Part shown: positions 16,976 through 24,177 of the stretch, piece by piece
Layout of the letters: every line of letters starts with the position of its first letter
Numbering within the stretch: position 1 is the first letter of the stretch
DNA from: JBFEYJ01 sp041563315
GTDB taxonomy: Bacteria; Pseudomonadota; Gammaproteobacteria; Thiohalomonadales; Thiohalomonadaceae
Length of the DNA: 39,346 bases
Assembly: GCA_041563315.1 (NCBI GenBank)
Contig: JBFFNE010000020.1
Location: 1-39,346, forward strand
Direction of reading: 5' to 3'
Notes under the pieces: generated by a model
Databases searched by the model: none
What the model was told of the DNA's origin: nothing
What the model saw: the letters and a program-made list of their open reading frames with translations, nothing else
Program-made: the position numbers and the translations under genes

Positions 16976-17422
16976 ATGTTAGCTAACACATACGCCAATC
17001 TGACCATTGACGGACACAGCATCCTGCTTGCACAAACAGACATCCTACACATCGAACTGGCAAGCAATATTCGCCCGCACACGCAGGAGAGCGGCAGCTC
17101 CGGCCTTGGCACGGTTGAGTACGGTCATACTGTCTGGCCCGTCTACACCCTGGATGCGGCTCTGTCGCCCCTGAATACAATTCCAGAACAACGGCGCCTG
17201 GTGGCTTGCATCAACCATACCGAGCAGCAGCTGGCCCTGGCCTGTGACACCGTGACGACCCTGCAGGTCGATACAGAATCCATCATCGAAGAACTGCCGG
17301 ATATCATGCGCGGCCAGAACTCACCTATTGAGGAGCTGCTCTATAACAACGGCAACCTGCACTTTATCAGCAGTGCCGGCGCATTAATGAGTACTGTAAT
17401 GCCCCCGGAGGAGCAAGAGTGA
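16976..17422 (+). CDS. divergent CheW-like protein
   Basis: A 148-aa protein placed 5 nt after the kinase stop codon. Its strands ILLAQTDILHIEL, TVEYGHTVWPVYTLDAAL and RRLVACINHTEQQLALACDTV follow the CheW-domain pattern, in which the usual GxxIPVVDL core appears as GHTVWPVYTLD. Similarity is weak, so the assignment rests on pattern plus operon position. It could scaffold a second receptor set or regulate ChpA docking, in the manner of ChpC in Pil-Chp systems. Its stop overlaps the next start by 4 nt (GTGA), so the two are translationally coupled. Confidence 0.68.
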   Translation: MLANTYANLTIDGHSILLAQTDILHIELASNIRPHTQESGSSGLGTVEYGHTVWPVYTLDAALSPLNTIPEQRRLVACINHTEQQLALACDTVTTLQVDTESIIEELPDIMRGQNSPIEELLYNNGNLHFISSAGALMSTVMPPEEQE

Positions 17423-17907
17423 CCACTGCAGCGCACGCCTGGGTCCTTACCGACAATGCTGATCACCGCTTTGCCGTCGCCAATGTGGAGATGGTTGAAT
17501 ATCTCAGCGAAGCGACCGTTCTGGATGTCCCATACAGCCCCGCTTACTGCCCGGCAGTGATGCCGTGGCGTGGGCGCCTCCTGCCGGTAATCCATTATCA
17601 TCGTTTGTTTGATCCGCAAGCCACCGCTGCGCTCAAGCATATTGGCGTACTCGCCTATCAATCTCATCCCGGCGAGCCACTTCAACATGTCGCGCTGGTT
17701 CTGGGCAGCGCACCTTATCGTGTTACGGTGACCGATCAAGAGAGTGAGGCATTGCCTGAGCTTTATGCCGAGGCTGCCTACCGGCCACTGGTCCGTTCAG
17801 TCTTTTGTCACAACACCGTCTCGCTTCCCGTACTTGATGTGAACTATCTGATCTCTCCCGCTTTACGTGATTTGCTACTGAAAAAGCCGGAGGCGGCGGC
17901 AAAGTAG
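17419..17907 (+). CDS. second divergent CheW-like protein
   Basis: A 162-aa protein starting with GTG at 17419, overlapping the previous gene by 4 nt; the previous gene's GGAGGAG segment provides the ribosome site. CheW features include FAVANVEMVEYLSE at the N-terminus, the core AVMPWRGRLLPVIHYHRLFD (residues about 47-66), and HVALVLGSAPYRVTV. It is the third CheW-type adaptor of the cluster and the last gene. Its pairing with the preceding CheW suggests the two act together, perhaps as a heterodimer or as alternative couplers. Function beyond scaffolding cannot be assigned. Confidence 0.7.
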   Translation: MTTAAHAWVLTDNADHRFAVANVEMVEYLSEATVLDVPYSPAYCPAVMPWRGRLLPVIHYHRLFDPQATAALKHIGVLAYQSHPGEPLQHVALVLGSAPYRVTVTDQESEALPELYAEAAYRPLVRSVFCHNTVSLPVLDVNYLISPALRDLLLKKPEAAAK

Positions 17908-18054
17908 TCGACAATGTCCTGGCAGAAGATAGGCAAGACAACCATCCCATCGGTTTGCTTTCAGCTTTGTACCGGCCACACCCTGGCCTTTGGCCAATCC
18001 CCACCTTTCGTCGTACCATAGCCATCTACCCGCCAAGCTCATGGAACGAACGTC

Positions 18055-18999
18055 ATGATCCTGTTTCGCCTCATCGCCAATAGCCTCGCCCCCCTGACCC
18101 TGCTCGGTGCCATCCTCGCCTATCTCGAACCGGCCACCTTTATCTGGATCATGCCGTACTTCCAGTGGTTGTTCGCTGCCACGATGTTCGCGCTCGGCAT
18201 CGTGCTGCAGCCGGAGGATCTGCGCGACACCCTGACCCGGCCCAAGGCAATCGGCCTCGGGGTGCTGGCGCAGTACACCCTTATGCCAGCACTGGGATTT
18301 GCTACGGCATGGGTAAGTGGCTTGCCGCCGGCACTCGCACTCGGCTTTATCATCGTCGCCTGCGCCCCTGGAGCGATGGCGAGTAATGTCATCGTTTACT
18401 TGGCCGGCGGTGCAGTGGCCTACTCTATTGCGCTGACTACGGTAGCGACCTTCCTCTCACCGATGCTCACTCCGGCGCTGGTAAAATGGCTCGGCTCGGT
18501 CTATCTGGCGATCCCTTTCTGGCCTATGATGCAGACCATCCTGTTAACGGTGCTACTGCCCTTGCTGCTCGGCCTGGGCATGCGCCGAATGCTGCAGGCA
18601 AAACCGCGCATGCTGGAACATGCCGGACAGATCGCCCCGGCGGCGGCTTCGCTGGCGATTATCCTCATTTGCAGCTATGCGGTGGCGGCCAACCAGGAGC
18701 GACTGGCGAATGTGGGTGCTACCCTGGTGGCGATGGTGATCCTGGTCAACGCCCTGGGGTATCTGCTTGGCTGGCAGGCCGCCCGGCTATTTGGCTTCGA
18801 TGGTCGCCACCGGCTGACCCTGGCCATCGAGATCGGCATGCAGAATGCCGGACTTGGTGTGGTGCTGGCACTGACGCATTTTGAGCCGGAGACCGCTCTC
18901 CCCGGGGCGATGTTTGCGGTGTGGTGCATTCTCACCTCCGCCGGTGCAGCAGCCTGGCTGCGCCGATCGCAGCATCGAGAGGCAGTACTCACCCCTTGA
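18055..18999 (+). CDS. bile acid:sodium symporter (BASS) family transporter
   Basis: Inner-membrane transporter of 314 aa with about ten hydrophobic segments. Family marks are ATMFALGIVLQPEDLRD in the first third, IVACAPGAMASNVIVYLAGG (the BASS crossover region, about 102-121) and EIGMQNAGLGVVLA near residue 260. BASS proteins are sodium-coupled importers of organic anions; bacterial members include pantothenate, keto-acid and sulfur-compound carriers, and the substrate here is unknown. The start ATG at 18055 has only a weak ribosome site. It is separated from the chemosensory cluster by 147 nt and is probably its own unit. Confidence 0.88.
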   Translation: MILFRLIANSLAPLTLLGAILAYLEPATFIWIMPYFQWLFAATMFALGIVLQPEDLRDTLTRPKAIGLGVLAQYTLMPALGFATAWVSGLPPALALGFIIVACAPGAMASNVIVYLAGGAVAYSIALTTVATFLSPMLTPALVKWLGSVYLAIPFWPMMQTILLTVLLPLLLGLGMRRMLQAKPRMLEHAGQIAPAAASLAIILICSYAVAANQERLANVGATLVAMVILVNALGYLLGWQAARLFGFDGRHRLTLAIEIGMQNAGLGVVLALTHFEPETALPGAMFAVWCILTSAGAAAWLRRSQHREAVLTP

Positions 19000-19011
19000 G
19001 TTCAAAGGTAA

Positions 19012-19155
19012 CTACTAGTCCCCTATGTGAGTGCCGATTAGGCCAGGTTGCCCATCCTGGGTCCCGAACCTCAACACCACCGTGCAGGTTGTTGAAAGCG
19101 CGATGCGCTACGCTCCCCTGGCTACCTGGTAGTTCTCTTTTTGCCTTTGCGGTAA
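19012..19155 (+). repeat. dispersed intergenic repeat, copy A
   Basis: About 145 bp that aligns by eye with 35613-35760. Shared blocks in order are GTAACTACT, CCCYTATG, GAACCTCA-CACCACC, GAAAGCG, GGCTACC and a terminal TTTTTGC...GCGGTAAG. Divergence is roughly a third with several indels. It has no open frame and ends in the GCAAAGG-type motif. The identity of the element is unknown to me. Confidence 0.6.
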
Positions 19156-19563
19156 GAGTTCAATCAGGTGGGGTGGGATATTACGTGGGAGCAAGTTAAA
19201 TAATTGGGACCGGCGTGAACCTCCCCTTTGACGGACAGAACCAGCGACAATGCCGGCTAAGGCGTGTTCAAAGGAGCGTAACCACTCTCTCTCCCTAAAA
19301 AAATGCTTTACCGCAGAGGCGCGAAAAACAAGTGTCGATGAGGCGCAGGGCTCTCTGCAGAGCCATCTCGTTGACCAGGTCCCCGTATTGAAGTCCAGTT
19401 CAAGCAGGAGCGGGCTCCTTGCGCGATTAGAATGCAACGAGACCGCAGACATAACCGCCACGTCGGGATGTGACCGCCAACGGCCGGATACGCCCTCAGG
19501 GACGCGCGGCTTCGCAAGCGCCAGGCGGCGTGCCAGGCGAGTTACAAGACATGGCTTTCCTCT

Positions 19564-19595
19564 GCCTCTTTGCCTCTTTGCCTCTTTGCCTCTTT
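19564..19595 (+). repeat. octamer tandem repeat (GCCTCTTT)x4
   Basis: Four exact copies of GCCTCTTT followed by GCG. The unit is a variant of the CCTTTGCG-type motif scattered in this window. It is paired in inverted orientation with the ACCGCAGAGGCGCGAAA stretch near 19311. Confidence 0.85.
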
Positions 19596-19626
19596 GCGTT
19601 GGGATTATTGAGGGGCGAGTTGTTAC

Positions 19627-19659
19627 GTTCAAAGTTAAAAGAATCTTTGAACTTTTAAC
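19627..19659 (+). promoter_or_regulatory. interleaved inverted repeats upstream of hslV
   Basis: GTTCAAAG (19627-19634) pairs with CTTTGAAC (19645-19652), and GTTAAAAG (19634-19641) pairs with CTTTTAAC (19652-19659). The two 8-bp inverted repeats each share one base with the next and have identical 10-bp spacing. They lie 80 bp before hslV and look like a cooperative operator or an RNA switch of two exclusive hairpins. Confidence 0.5.
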
Positions 19660-19673
19660 GTGGAACACCCCCT
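19646..19673 (+). promoter_or_regulatory. possible heat-shock (sigma32) promoter of hslVU
   Basis: TTTGAA (19646-19651) and CCCCCT (19668-19673) are 16 bp apart and resemble the sigma32 elements CTTGAA and CCCCAT. hslVU is a sigma32 operon in enteric bacteria. The -35 overlaps the inverted repeats. Spacing is slightly long, so this is tentative. Confidence 0.3.
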
Positions 19674-19738
19674 CCCACGGGAATCCGTGAGCCGTATGTT
19701 GTAAACTTCTCTCCCCGGCGTAAAACAGAGGCACTATT

Positions 19739-20281
19739 GTGGAACAATATCGTGGCACTACCATTCTCGCGGTGCGGCGTGGCGCTCAGGTTGTCATCGG
19801 TGGTGATGGCCAGGTCTCCCTCGGTAACACCATCATGAAGGGCAATGCGCGCAAGGTACGCCGCCTGTACAGGGATCTGGTCATTGCCGGCTTTGCCGGG
19901 GGCACGGCCGACGCCTTCACCCTGTTCGAACGTTTCGAGGCCAAGCTGGAAAAACACCAGGGCAACCTCACTCGCGCGGCGGTGGAGATGGCCAAAGACT
20001 GGCGTTCCGACCGGGTATTGCGCAAACTCGAAGCGCTACTGCTGGTAGCGGACAAAACTGCCATGCTGATGATCACCGGTAACGGTGATGTGATAGAGCC
20101 GGAGAACAATCTCATCGCCATCGGGTCCGGTGGCGCTTTCGCCCAGGCAGCCGCCACCGCACTGTACGAGAACACTGAACTGGAGGCCCGCGATATCGTC
20201 GAAAAAGGGCTGACAATCGCTGCCGGTATCTGCATCTATACCAACGCCAATCTCACCATCGAAACGTTGGATATCGCCTGA
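19739..20281 (+). CDS. hslV: ATP-dependent protease subunit HslV (ClpQ)
   Basis: Threonine peptidase that assembles as a double hexamer and, with HslU, degrades misfolded or regulatory proteins in the cytoplasm. At 180 aa it is full length. A six-residue propeptide MEQYRG precedes the catalytic T7 (TTILAVRRG). The conserved GDGQVSLGNTIMKGN block (with lysine K34), then AGFAGGTADAFTLFERFE and GSGGAFAQAAATALYENT all match. The start is GTG at 19739, as often seen in this gene, with an ACAGAGG ribosome site. hslU begins 28 nt downstream, so they form an operon. Confidence 0.97.
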   Translation: MEQYRGTTILAVRRGAQVVIGGDGQVSLGNTIMKGNARKVRRLYRDLVIAGFAGGTADAFTLFERFEAKLEKHQGNLTRAAVEMAKDWRSDRVLRKLEALLLVADKTAMLMITGNGDVIEPENNLIAIGSGGAFAQAAATALYENTELEARDIVEKGLTIAAGICIYTNANLTIETLDIA

Positions 20282-20309
20282 ACCACGAACGACGAATAGT
20301 GAAACGATC

Positions 20310-21656
20310 ATGTCGACAATGACCCCACGAGAAATCGTCCAGGAACTGGACAAACACATCATCGGCCAAGCCAACGCCAAACGCGCCGTGGCCATCGCCC
20401 TGCGCAACCGCTGGCGCCGGAGCCAGGTAGACGCCTCGCTGCGCAACGAGATCACGCCGAAGAACATCCTGATGATCGGCCCCACCGGGGTGGGCAAGAC
20501 CGAGATCGCCCGCCGCTTGGCTAAACTGGCCAAAGCCCCTTTCCTCAAGGTGGAAGCCACCAAATTCACCGAAGTCGGCTATGTCGGCCGGGATGTGGAA
20601 TCGATCGTCCGCGATCTGGTCGAGATTGCCATCAAGCTGGTACGCGAGGAGGAGATGGCCAAGGTGCGGCCCCGAGCCTACGAGGCGGCAGAGGAGCGCA
20701 TCCTGGACATCCTGCTGCCATCAGCACGCAGCGGCGGCATCGGCTTTGCCAATGAGCCCCCCGCCCCCAGCGAGGCCGACTCCGGTACCCGGCAGAAATT
20801 CCGCAAGAAACTGCGCGAGGGCGACCTCGATGATAAGGAGATCGAAGTCGACATCAGCGCCGCCCCCATGGGCGTGGAGATTATGGCCCCACCGGGAATG
20901 GAGGAGATGACCAGTCAGCTCCAGGGAATGTTCCAGAACCTCGGCGGCCAGCGCACCAGAAAGAGCAAGATGACTATCAAGGATGCGCTAAAACAACTGG
21001 CCGACGATGAGGCGGCCAAGATGGTCAATGAAGAAGAGATCAAGGGCCGCGCCGTGAATACCGTGGAGCAGAACGGTATCGTTTTCCTCGATGAAATGGA
21101 CAAGATCACCAGTCGCTCCGAAGCCAAGGGGGCGGATGTCTCCCGCGAAGGCGTGCAGCGCGACTTGCTGCCGCTGGTCGAGGGCTCTACCGTCTCCACC
21201 AAATACGGCATGATCCGGACCGACCACATCCTGTTCATCGCTTCAGGGGCCTTCCATCTCTCCAAACCCTCGGATCTGATCCCGGAGCTGCAGGGGCGCT
21301 TGCCCATTCGTGTCGAGCTGGATGCCCTCGGCGTGGAGGAGTTCAAGCGTATTCTCTCCGAGCCCGATGCCTCTCTCACTGAGCAGTACCGGGCGCTGCT
21401 GGCGACCGAAGGGGTAGAGCTGGTGTTCGAGGCGTCCGGTATCACACGCCTGGCGGAGATTGCCTGGCAGGTTAACGAGCGCACCGAAAACATCGGTGCG
21501 CGGCGTCTACATACCATTATGGAACGTCTGCTTGAGACCATTTCCTATGAAGCGGCGGACAAGAGCGGGCAACGCCTGATCGTTGACGACGCCTATGTGG
21601 ACTCCCAGCTTCAGGCACTGGCCTTCGATGAAGATCTGAGCAGGTATATCCTATAA
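20310..21656 (+). CDS. hslU: HslU, AAA+ unfoldase of the HslVU protease
   Basis: ATP-driven unfoldase that feeds substrates to HslV. Length is 448 aa. The N-terminus MTPREIVQELDKHIIGQ is typical. Walker A GPTGVGKT is at 57-64, the pore loop GYVG at 90-93, and Walker B in VFLDEMDK near 254. An inserted I-domain (about 110-240) carries the Met/Gln-rich PPGMEEMTSQLQGMF stretch. Sensor regions GRLPIRVEL and NIGARRLHT follow, and the protein ends in DLSRYIL, the tail that docks into HslV. The ATG at 20310 is followed by a second at 20319, which matches the usual family start. Confidence 0.97.
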   Translation: MSTMTPREIVQELDKHIIGQANAKRAVAIALRNRWRRSQVDASLRNEITPKNILMIGPTGVGKTEIARRLAKLAKAPFLKVEATKFTEVGYVGRDVESIVRDLVEIAIKLVREEEMAKVRPRAYEAAEERILDILLPSARSGGIGFANEPPAPSEADSGTRQKFRKKLREGDLDDKEIEVDISAAPMGVEIMAPPGMEEMTSQLQGMFQNLGGQRTRKSKMTIKDALKQLADDEAAKMVNEEEIKGRAVNTVEQNGIVFLDEMDKITSRSEAKGADVSREGVQRDLLPLVEGSTVSTKYGMIRTDHILFIASGAFHLSKPSDLIPELQGRLPIRVELDALGVEEFKRILSEPDASLTEQYRALLATEGVELVFEASGITRLAEIAWQVNERTENIGARRLHTIMERLLETISYEAADKSGQRLIVDDAYVDSQLQALAFDEDLSRYIL

Positions 21657-21746
21657 CGCTGGCAGGTAACGCCGGCGCCATATTGAATAAGCGGGCAACG
21701 GGCACCACCATAAAGAAGCCCCGAATCATGCAAGAAGAGGAACACC

Positions 21747-22106
21747 ATGAGCAAACACATTCCCACCGAAATCACCCTGCACAAGAACAAGCGCACACTG
21801 GAAATCGCCTTCGAGAATGGTCAGCGCTTCGAGTTGCCCTGTGAGTACCTGCGCGTCTATTCCCCCTCCGCCGAGGTTCAGGGACATGGCCCGGGGCAGG
21901 AGGTCTTACAGCTGGGCAAGGAAGAGGTGAACATCGAAAAGATCGAGCAGGTTGGCAGCTACGCCATCCAGCCGAGCTTCGATGACGGCCACAACTCTGG
22001 CATTTATGCCTGGGATACCCTTTATGATCTAGGTGTTAATTACGAGCAAAACTGGCAAAATTACCTCGACCGCCTGAAGGCGGCCGGACATGAACGCAAG
22101 GCTTAA
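21747..22106 (+). CDS. DUF971 domain protein (GBBH-like N-terminal domain)
   Basis: A 119-aa protein consisting of the small DUF971 domain, which also occurs at the N-terminus of gamma-butyrobetaine hydroxylases and in iron-sulfur assembly-related proteins. Typical segments are LHKNKRTLEIAFENGQRF, LPCEYLRVYSPSAEVQGHG and YAIQPSFDDGHNSGIYAWDTL. It sits between hslU and ubiE, a common gammaproteobacterial arrangement, with an AAGAGGAA ribosome site. The function is unknown. Its stop codon lies inside the 14-bp palindrome AAGGCTTAAGCCTT (22098-22111). Confidence 0.88.
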   Translation: MSKHIPTEITLHKNKRTLEIAFENGQRFELPCEYLRVYSPSAEVQGHGPGQEVLQLGKEEVNIEKIEQVGSYAIQPSFDDGHNSGIYAWDTLYDLGVNYEQNWQNYLDRLKAAGHERKA

Positions 22107-22154
22107 GCCTTCCTCCCCCCCAAAAAAAAGCCTCATCATCTTCAGGAGCACGGC

Positions 22155-22904
22155 ATGAGCGAGGAGAGCACCACACACTTCGGCTATCAGCAGGTGCCGA
22201 AAGGACAGAAAGCAGCCAAGGTGGCAGAGGTCTTCCACTCCGTTGCTGCCAAGTACGACCTGATGAACGATATGATGTCGATGGGCATCCATCGGCTGTG
22301 GAAACGCTACACCATCGAGATGAGCGGCGTACGCCGCGGCCAGCGGGTGCTGGATATCGCCGGAGGCACCGGCGATCTGGCCGGCAAGTTTTCCGAGTTG
22401 GTTGGCCCCGATGGCCAGGTGGTGCTGGCCGATATCAATGACTCCATGCTCAAGGTGGGCCGTTCGCGGCTGGTCGATCGCGGTCTCATCGGCAATATTC
22501 AGTATGCCCAGGCCAATGCCGAGTGCCTGCCCTTCCCGGATAACCACTTCGACCTCATCACTATCGCCTTCGGGTTGCGCAATGTCACTGACAAGGACAA
22601 GGCGCTGGCCTCGATGTTCCGCATCCTCAAACCGGGTGGACGTCTGCTGGTGCTGGAGTTTTCCAAACCGGTGACCCCGGGCCTGGGCCCCATCTATGAC
22701 CAGTATTCATTCAAACTGCTGCCGATGATGGGCAAGCTGGTAGCCAATGACAGCGAAAGCTATAAATACCTGGCCGAATCGATCCGCATGCACCCGGACC
22801 AGGAGACCCTCAAGAAGATGATGGAGACGGCAGGCTTTGAGCGCTGCGACTACCATAACCTCACCGGCGGCATCGTTGCCCTGCATCGGGGCTTCAAGTT
22901 CTAG
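22155..22904 (+). CDS. ubiE: UbiE C-methyltransferase (ubiquinone/menaquinone biosynthesis)
   Basis: SAM-dependent C-methyltransferase acting on 2-polyprenyl-6-methoxy-1,4-benzoquinol (and demethylmenaquinol where present). Length is 249 aa. SAM motif I is VLDIAGGTGDL (65-75). UbiE signatures are YDLMNDMMSMGIHRLWKR (34-51) and RILKPGGRLLVLEFSKP. The C-terminus ends NLTGGIVALHRGFKF as in UbiE. The ATG at 22155 has a CAGGAG ribosome site. The next gene begins one base after its stop codon, so the two are tightly coupled. Confidence 0.96.
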   Translation: MSEESTTHFGYQQVPKGQKAAKVAEVFHSVAAKYDLMNDMMSMGIHRLWKRYTIEMSGVRRGQRVLDIAGGTGDLAGKFSELVGPDGQVVLADINDSMLKVGRSRLVDRGLIGNIQYAQANAECLPFPDNHFDLITIAFGLRNVTDKDKALASMFRILKPGGRLLVLEFSKPVTPGLGPIYDQYSFKLLPMMGKLVANDSESYKYLAESIRMHPDQETLKKMMETAGFERCDYHNLTGGIVALHRGFKF

Positions 22905-22905
22905 G

Positions 22906-23427
22906 ATGAACGGCGATATCAAGTACGCCGGCTTTTTTCGCCGCTTTGCGGCCATGCTGATCGACAGCCTGCTCCTCATCATCATTCTCACCCCCTTGAC
23001 CTTCCTTTTCACCGGGGTGAGCCATTTAACCGGCTTTGAATGCGATGGGGATCTGGCCGCACAGGCGGGGAGTCTCGGTTTCGACTGGGCAAGCCTGCTG
23101 ATCACCGATCTGTTACCGATGGTGCTGATTATCTTCTTCTGGGTGCGCTATCGCGGCACCCCTGGCAAGCACCTCATGGACTGCCAGGTGGTCGATGCCA
23201 CGACCTTTGACAACCTACGGCTGCGACAGGCGATACTTCGCTATGTGGGGTATTTTCTCTCCTTGCTGCCGCTGGGTCTCGGCTTTTTCTGGATGCTCTG
23301 GGACAGCAAGAAGCGAGGTTTTCATGATCTCATCGCCCATACCGTGGTGATCCAGATCCCGCTCAGCCACCTTGCTGACACCGAGGCCGACAAATCGATC
23401 GAACAACGGATCAAGGAGGTCGAATGA
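22906..23427 (+). CDS. RDD family membrane protein
   Basis: A 173-aa inner-membrane protein of the RDD family, named for conserved Arg and Asp residues, here in YAGFFRRFAAMLIDSLLL at the N-terminus. Three hydrophobic segments are visible: about residues 17-37, about 64-84, and about 118-138. A conserved RYRGTPGKHLMDCQVVDA loop and a WDSKKRGFHDLIAHTVVI tail complete the domain. The role of RDD proteins is mostly unknown; a few are ion exchangers. Its start is 1 nt after ubiE and its stop overlaps the ubiJ start (ATGA). It is therefore inserted into what is usually an uninterrupted ubiE-ubiJ pair and may help anchor or support the ubiquinone complex (inference). Confidence 0.87.
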   Translation: MNGDIKYAGFFRRFAAMLIDSLLLIIILTPLTFLFTGVSHLTGFECDGDLAAQAGSLGFDWASLLITDLLPMVLIIFFWVRYRGTPGKHLMDCQVVDATTFDNLRLRQAILRYVGYFLSLLPLGLGFFWMLWDSKKRGFHDLIAHTVVIQIPLSHLADTEADKSIEQRIKEVE

Positions 23428-24047
23428 ACGCACAGGTTTCCATGCTCAGTGTCGCCGCCCTGGCAGGGCTGGAGCAGGCGCTTAACGCCGCCCTCGCTCT
23501 CGACCCCAAAACATTGGAGCGTCTCGGACGCTTGCAGGGGCGGGTGATTGCCATTGAACTCCAGGGCACCGGTATCCGCTTGCTGCTGCAACCGGAAAAA
23601 GATGGCCTGCGCTTGATGGGCCACTACGACAGCGAGGTAGACACCACTTTGCGCGGCGCTCCGTTTGCTCTGCTGCGCATGAGCACCGGTCGCACCGGCG
23701 AGGGGATGTTCAAGGGTGGGGTGGAGATCGATGGCGACGTAGAGCTCGGTCAGCAGGTTCAACGGGTGTTTGAAAAGCTTGAAATCGACTGGGAGGAGCA
23801 CCTCTCACGCATCACCGGTGACATCATTGCCCACCAGCTCGGCAACACCGTTCGCGGCCTGCTCGCCTGGGGCGAGCGCAGTGCCGAGCATCTCGGCCAG
23901 GACACCGCTGACTACCTGCAGGAAGAGACTGAGATCCTCCCCCTGCCCTGGGAGGTTAACGAGTTCATTGAGCAGGTCGACACCCTGCGCAGCGATGTCG
24001 ACCGCATGGAAGCTCGAGTCAAACGGCTGCAGAGCAAACAGGAATGA
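23424..24047 (+). CDS. ubiJ: UbiJ, SCP2-domain ubiquinone biosynthesis accessory protein
   Basis: Lipid-binding accessory factor of the soluble Ubi metabolon that presents hydrophobic ubiquinone intermediates. The 207-aa product has an SCP2-like domain at about 10-120 (RVIAIELQGTGIRLLLQP, GAPFALLRMSTG, MFKGGVEIDGDVELGQQVQRV) and a C-terminal helical region with a coiled-coil end (DTLRSDVDRMEARVKRLQSK). Overlap of 4 nt with the RDD gene and an AAGGAGG ribosome site support the ATG at 23424. ubiB follows after a 130-nt gap that carries a repeat. Confidence 0.9.
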   Translation: MNAQVSMLSVAALAGLEQALNAALALDPKTLERLGRLQGRVIAIELQGTGIRLLLQPEKDGLRLMGHYDSEVDTTLRGAPFALLRMSTGRTGEGMFKGGVEIDGDVELGQQVQRVFEKLEIDWEEHLSRITGDIIAHQLGNTVRGLLAWGERSAEHLGQDTADYLQEETEILPLPWEVNEFIEQVDTLRSDVDRMEARVKRLQSKQE

Positions 24048-24114
24048 AGTACCCCCTCAGCGAATGTTCGCCCACAGAGTGGACTCCTGCGACCAACATC
24101 AAAAATCCGTTTCA

Positions 24115-24145
24115 CCCCTTTGCACCCTTTGCGCCTTTGCGTTGA
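24115..24145 (+). repeat. GCAAAGG-type short repeat upstream of ubiB
   Basis: Three tandem variants CCCTTTGCA, CCCTTTGCG and CCTTTGCG followed by TTGA, lying 33 nt before the ubiB start codon. The same motif, direct or inverted, recurs in other intergenic regions of the window. Confidence 0.7.
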
Positions 24146-24177
24146 ATGGTTTTTTTAATTAAACGAGGTTTAACACG

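Larger units (their letters stand above)
19000..19738. other. repeat-rich gene-free spacer upstream of hslV
   Basis: This 739-bp region holds no credible gene. From left to right it contains a copy of a dispersed repeat (19012-19155), an inverted GCAAAGG-type motif (about 19307-19326), and an octamer tandem repeat (19564-19595). Interleaved inverted repeats follow at 19627-19659, with a possible heat-shock promoter before hslV. Frames of 146 and 218 codons on either strand run through the tandem repeat and have no domain or ribosome site. Confidence 0.6.

Noticed and set aside
19564..19595. Possible CRISPR-like array in the tandem repeat
   Set aside because: Units are 8 bp and contiguous with no spacers, so it is a microsatellite.
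19108..19764. 218-codon minus-strand frame and a 146-codon plus frame across the repeat-rich spacer
   Set aside because: Both read through the octamer repeat and repeat copy A, lack start signals and resemble no protein; the minus frame also overlaps the hslV start.
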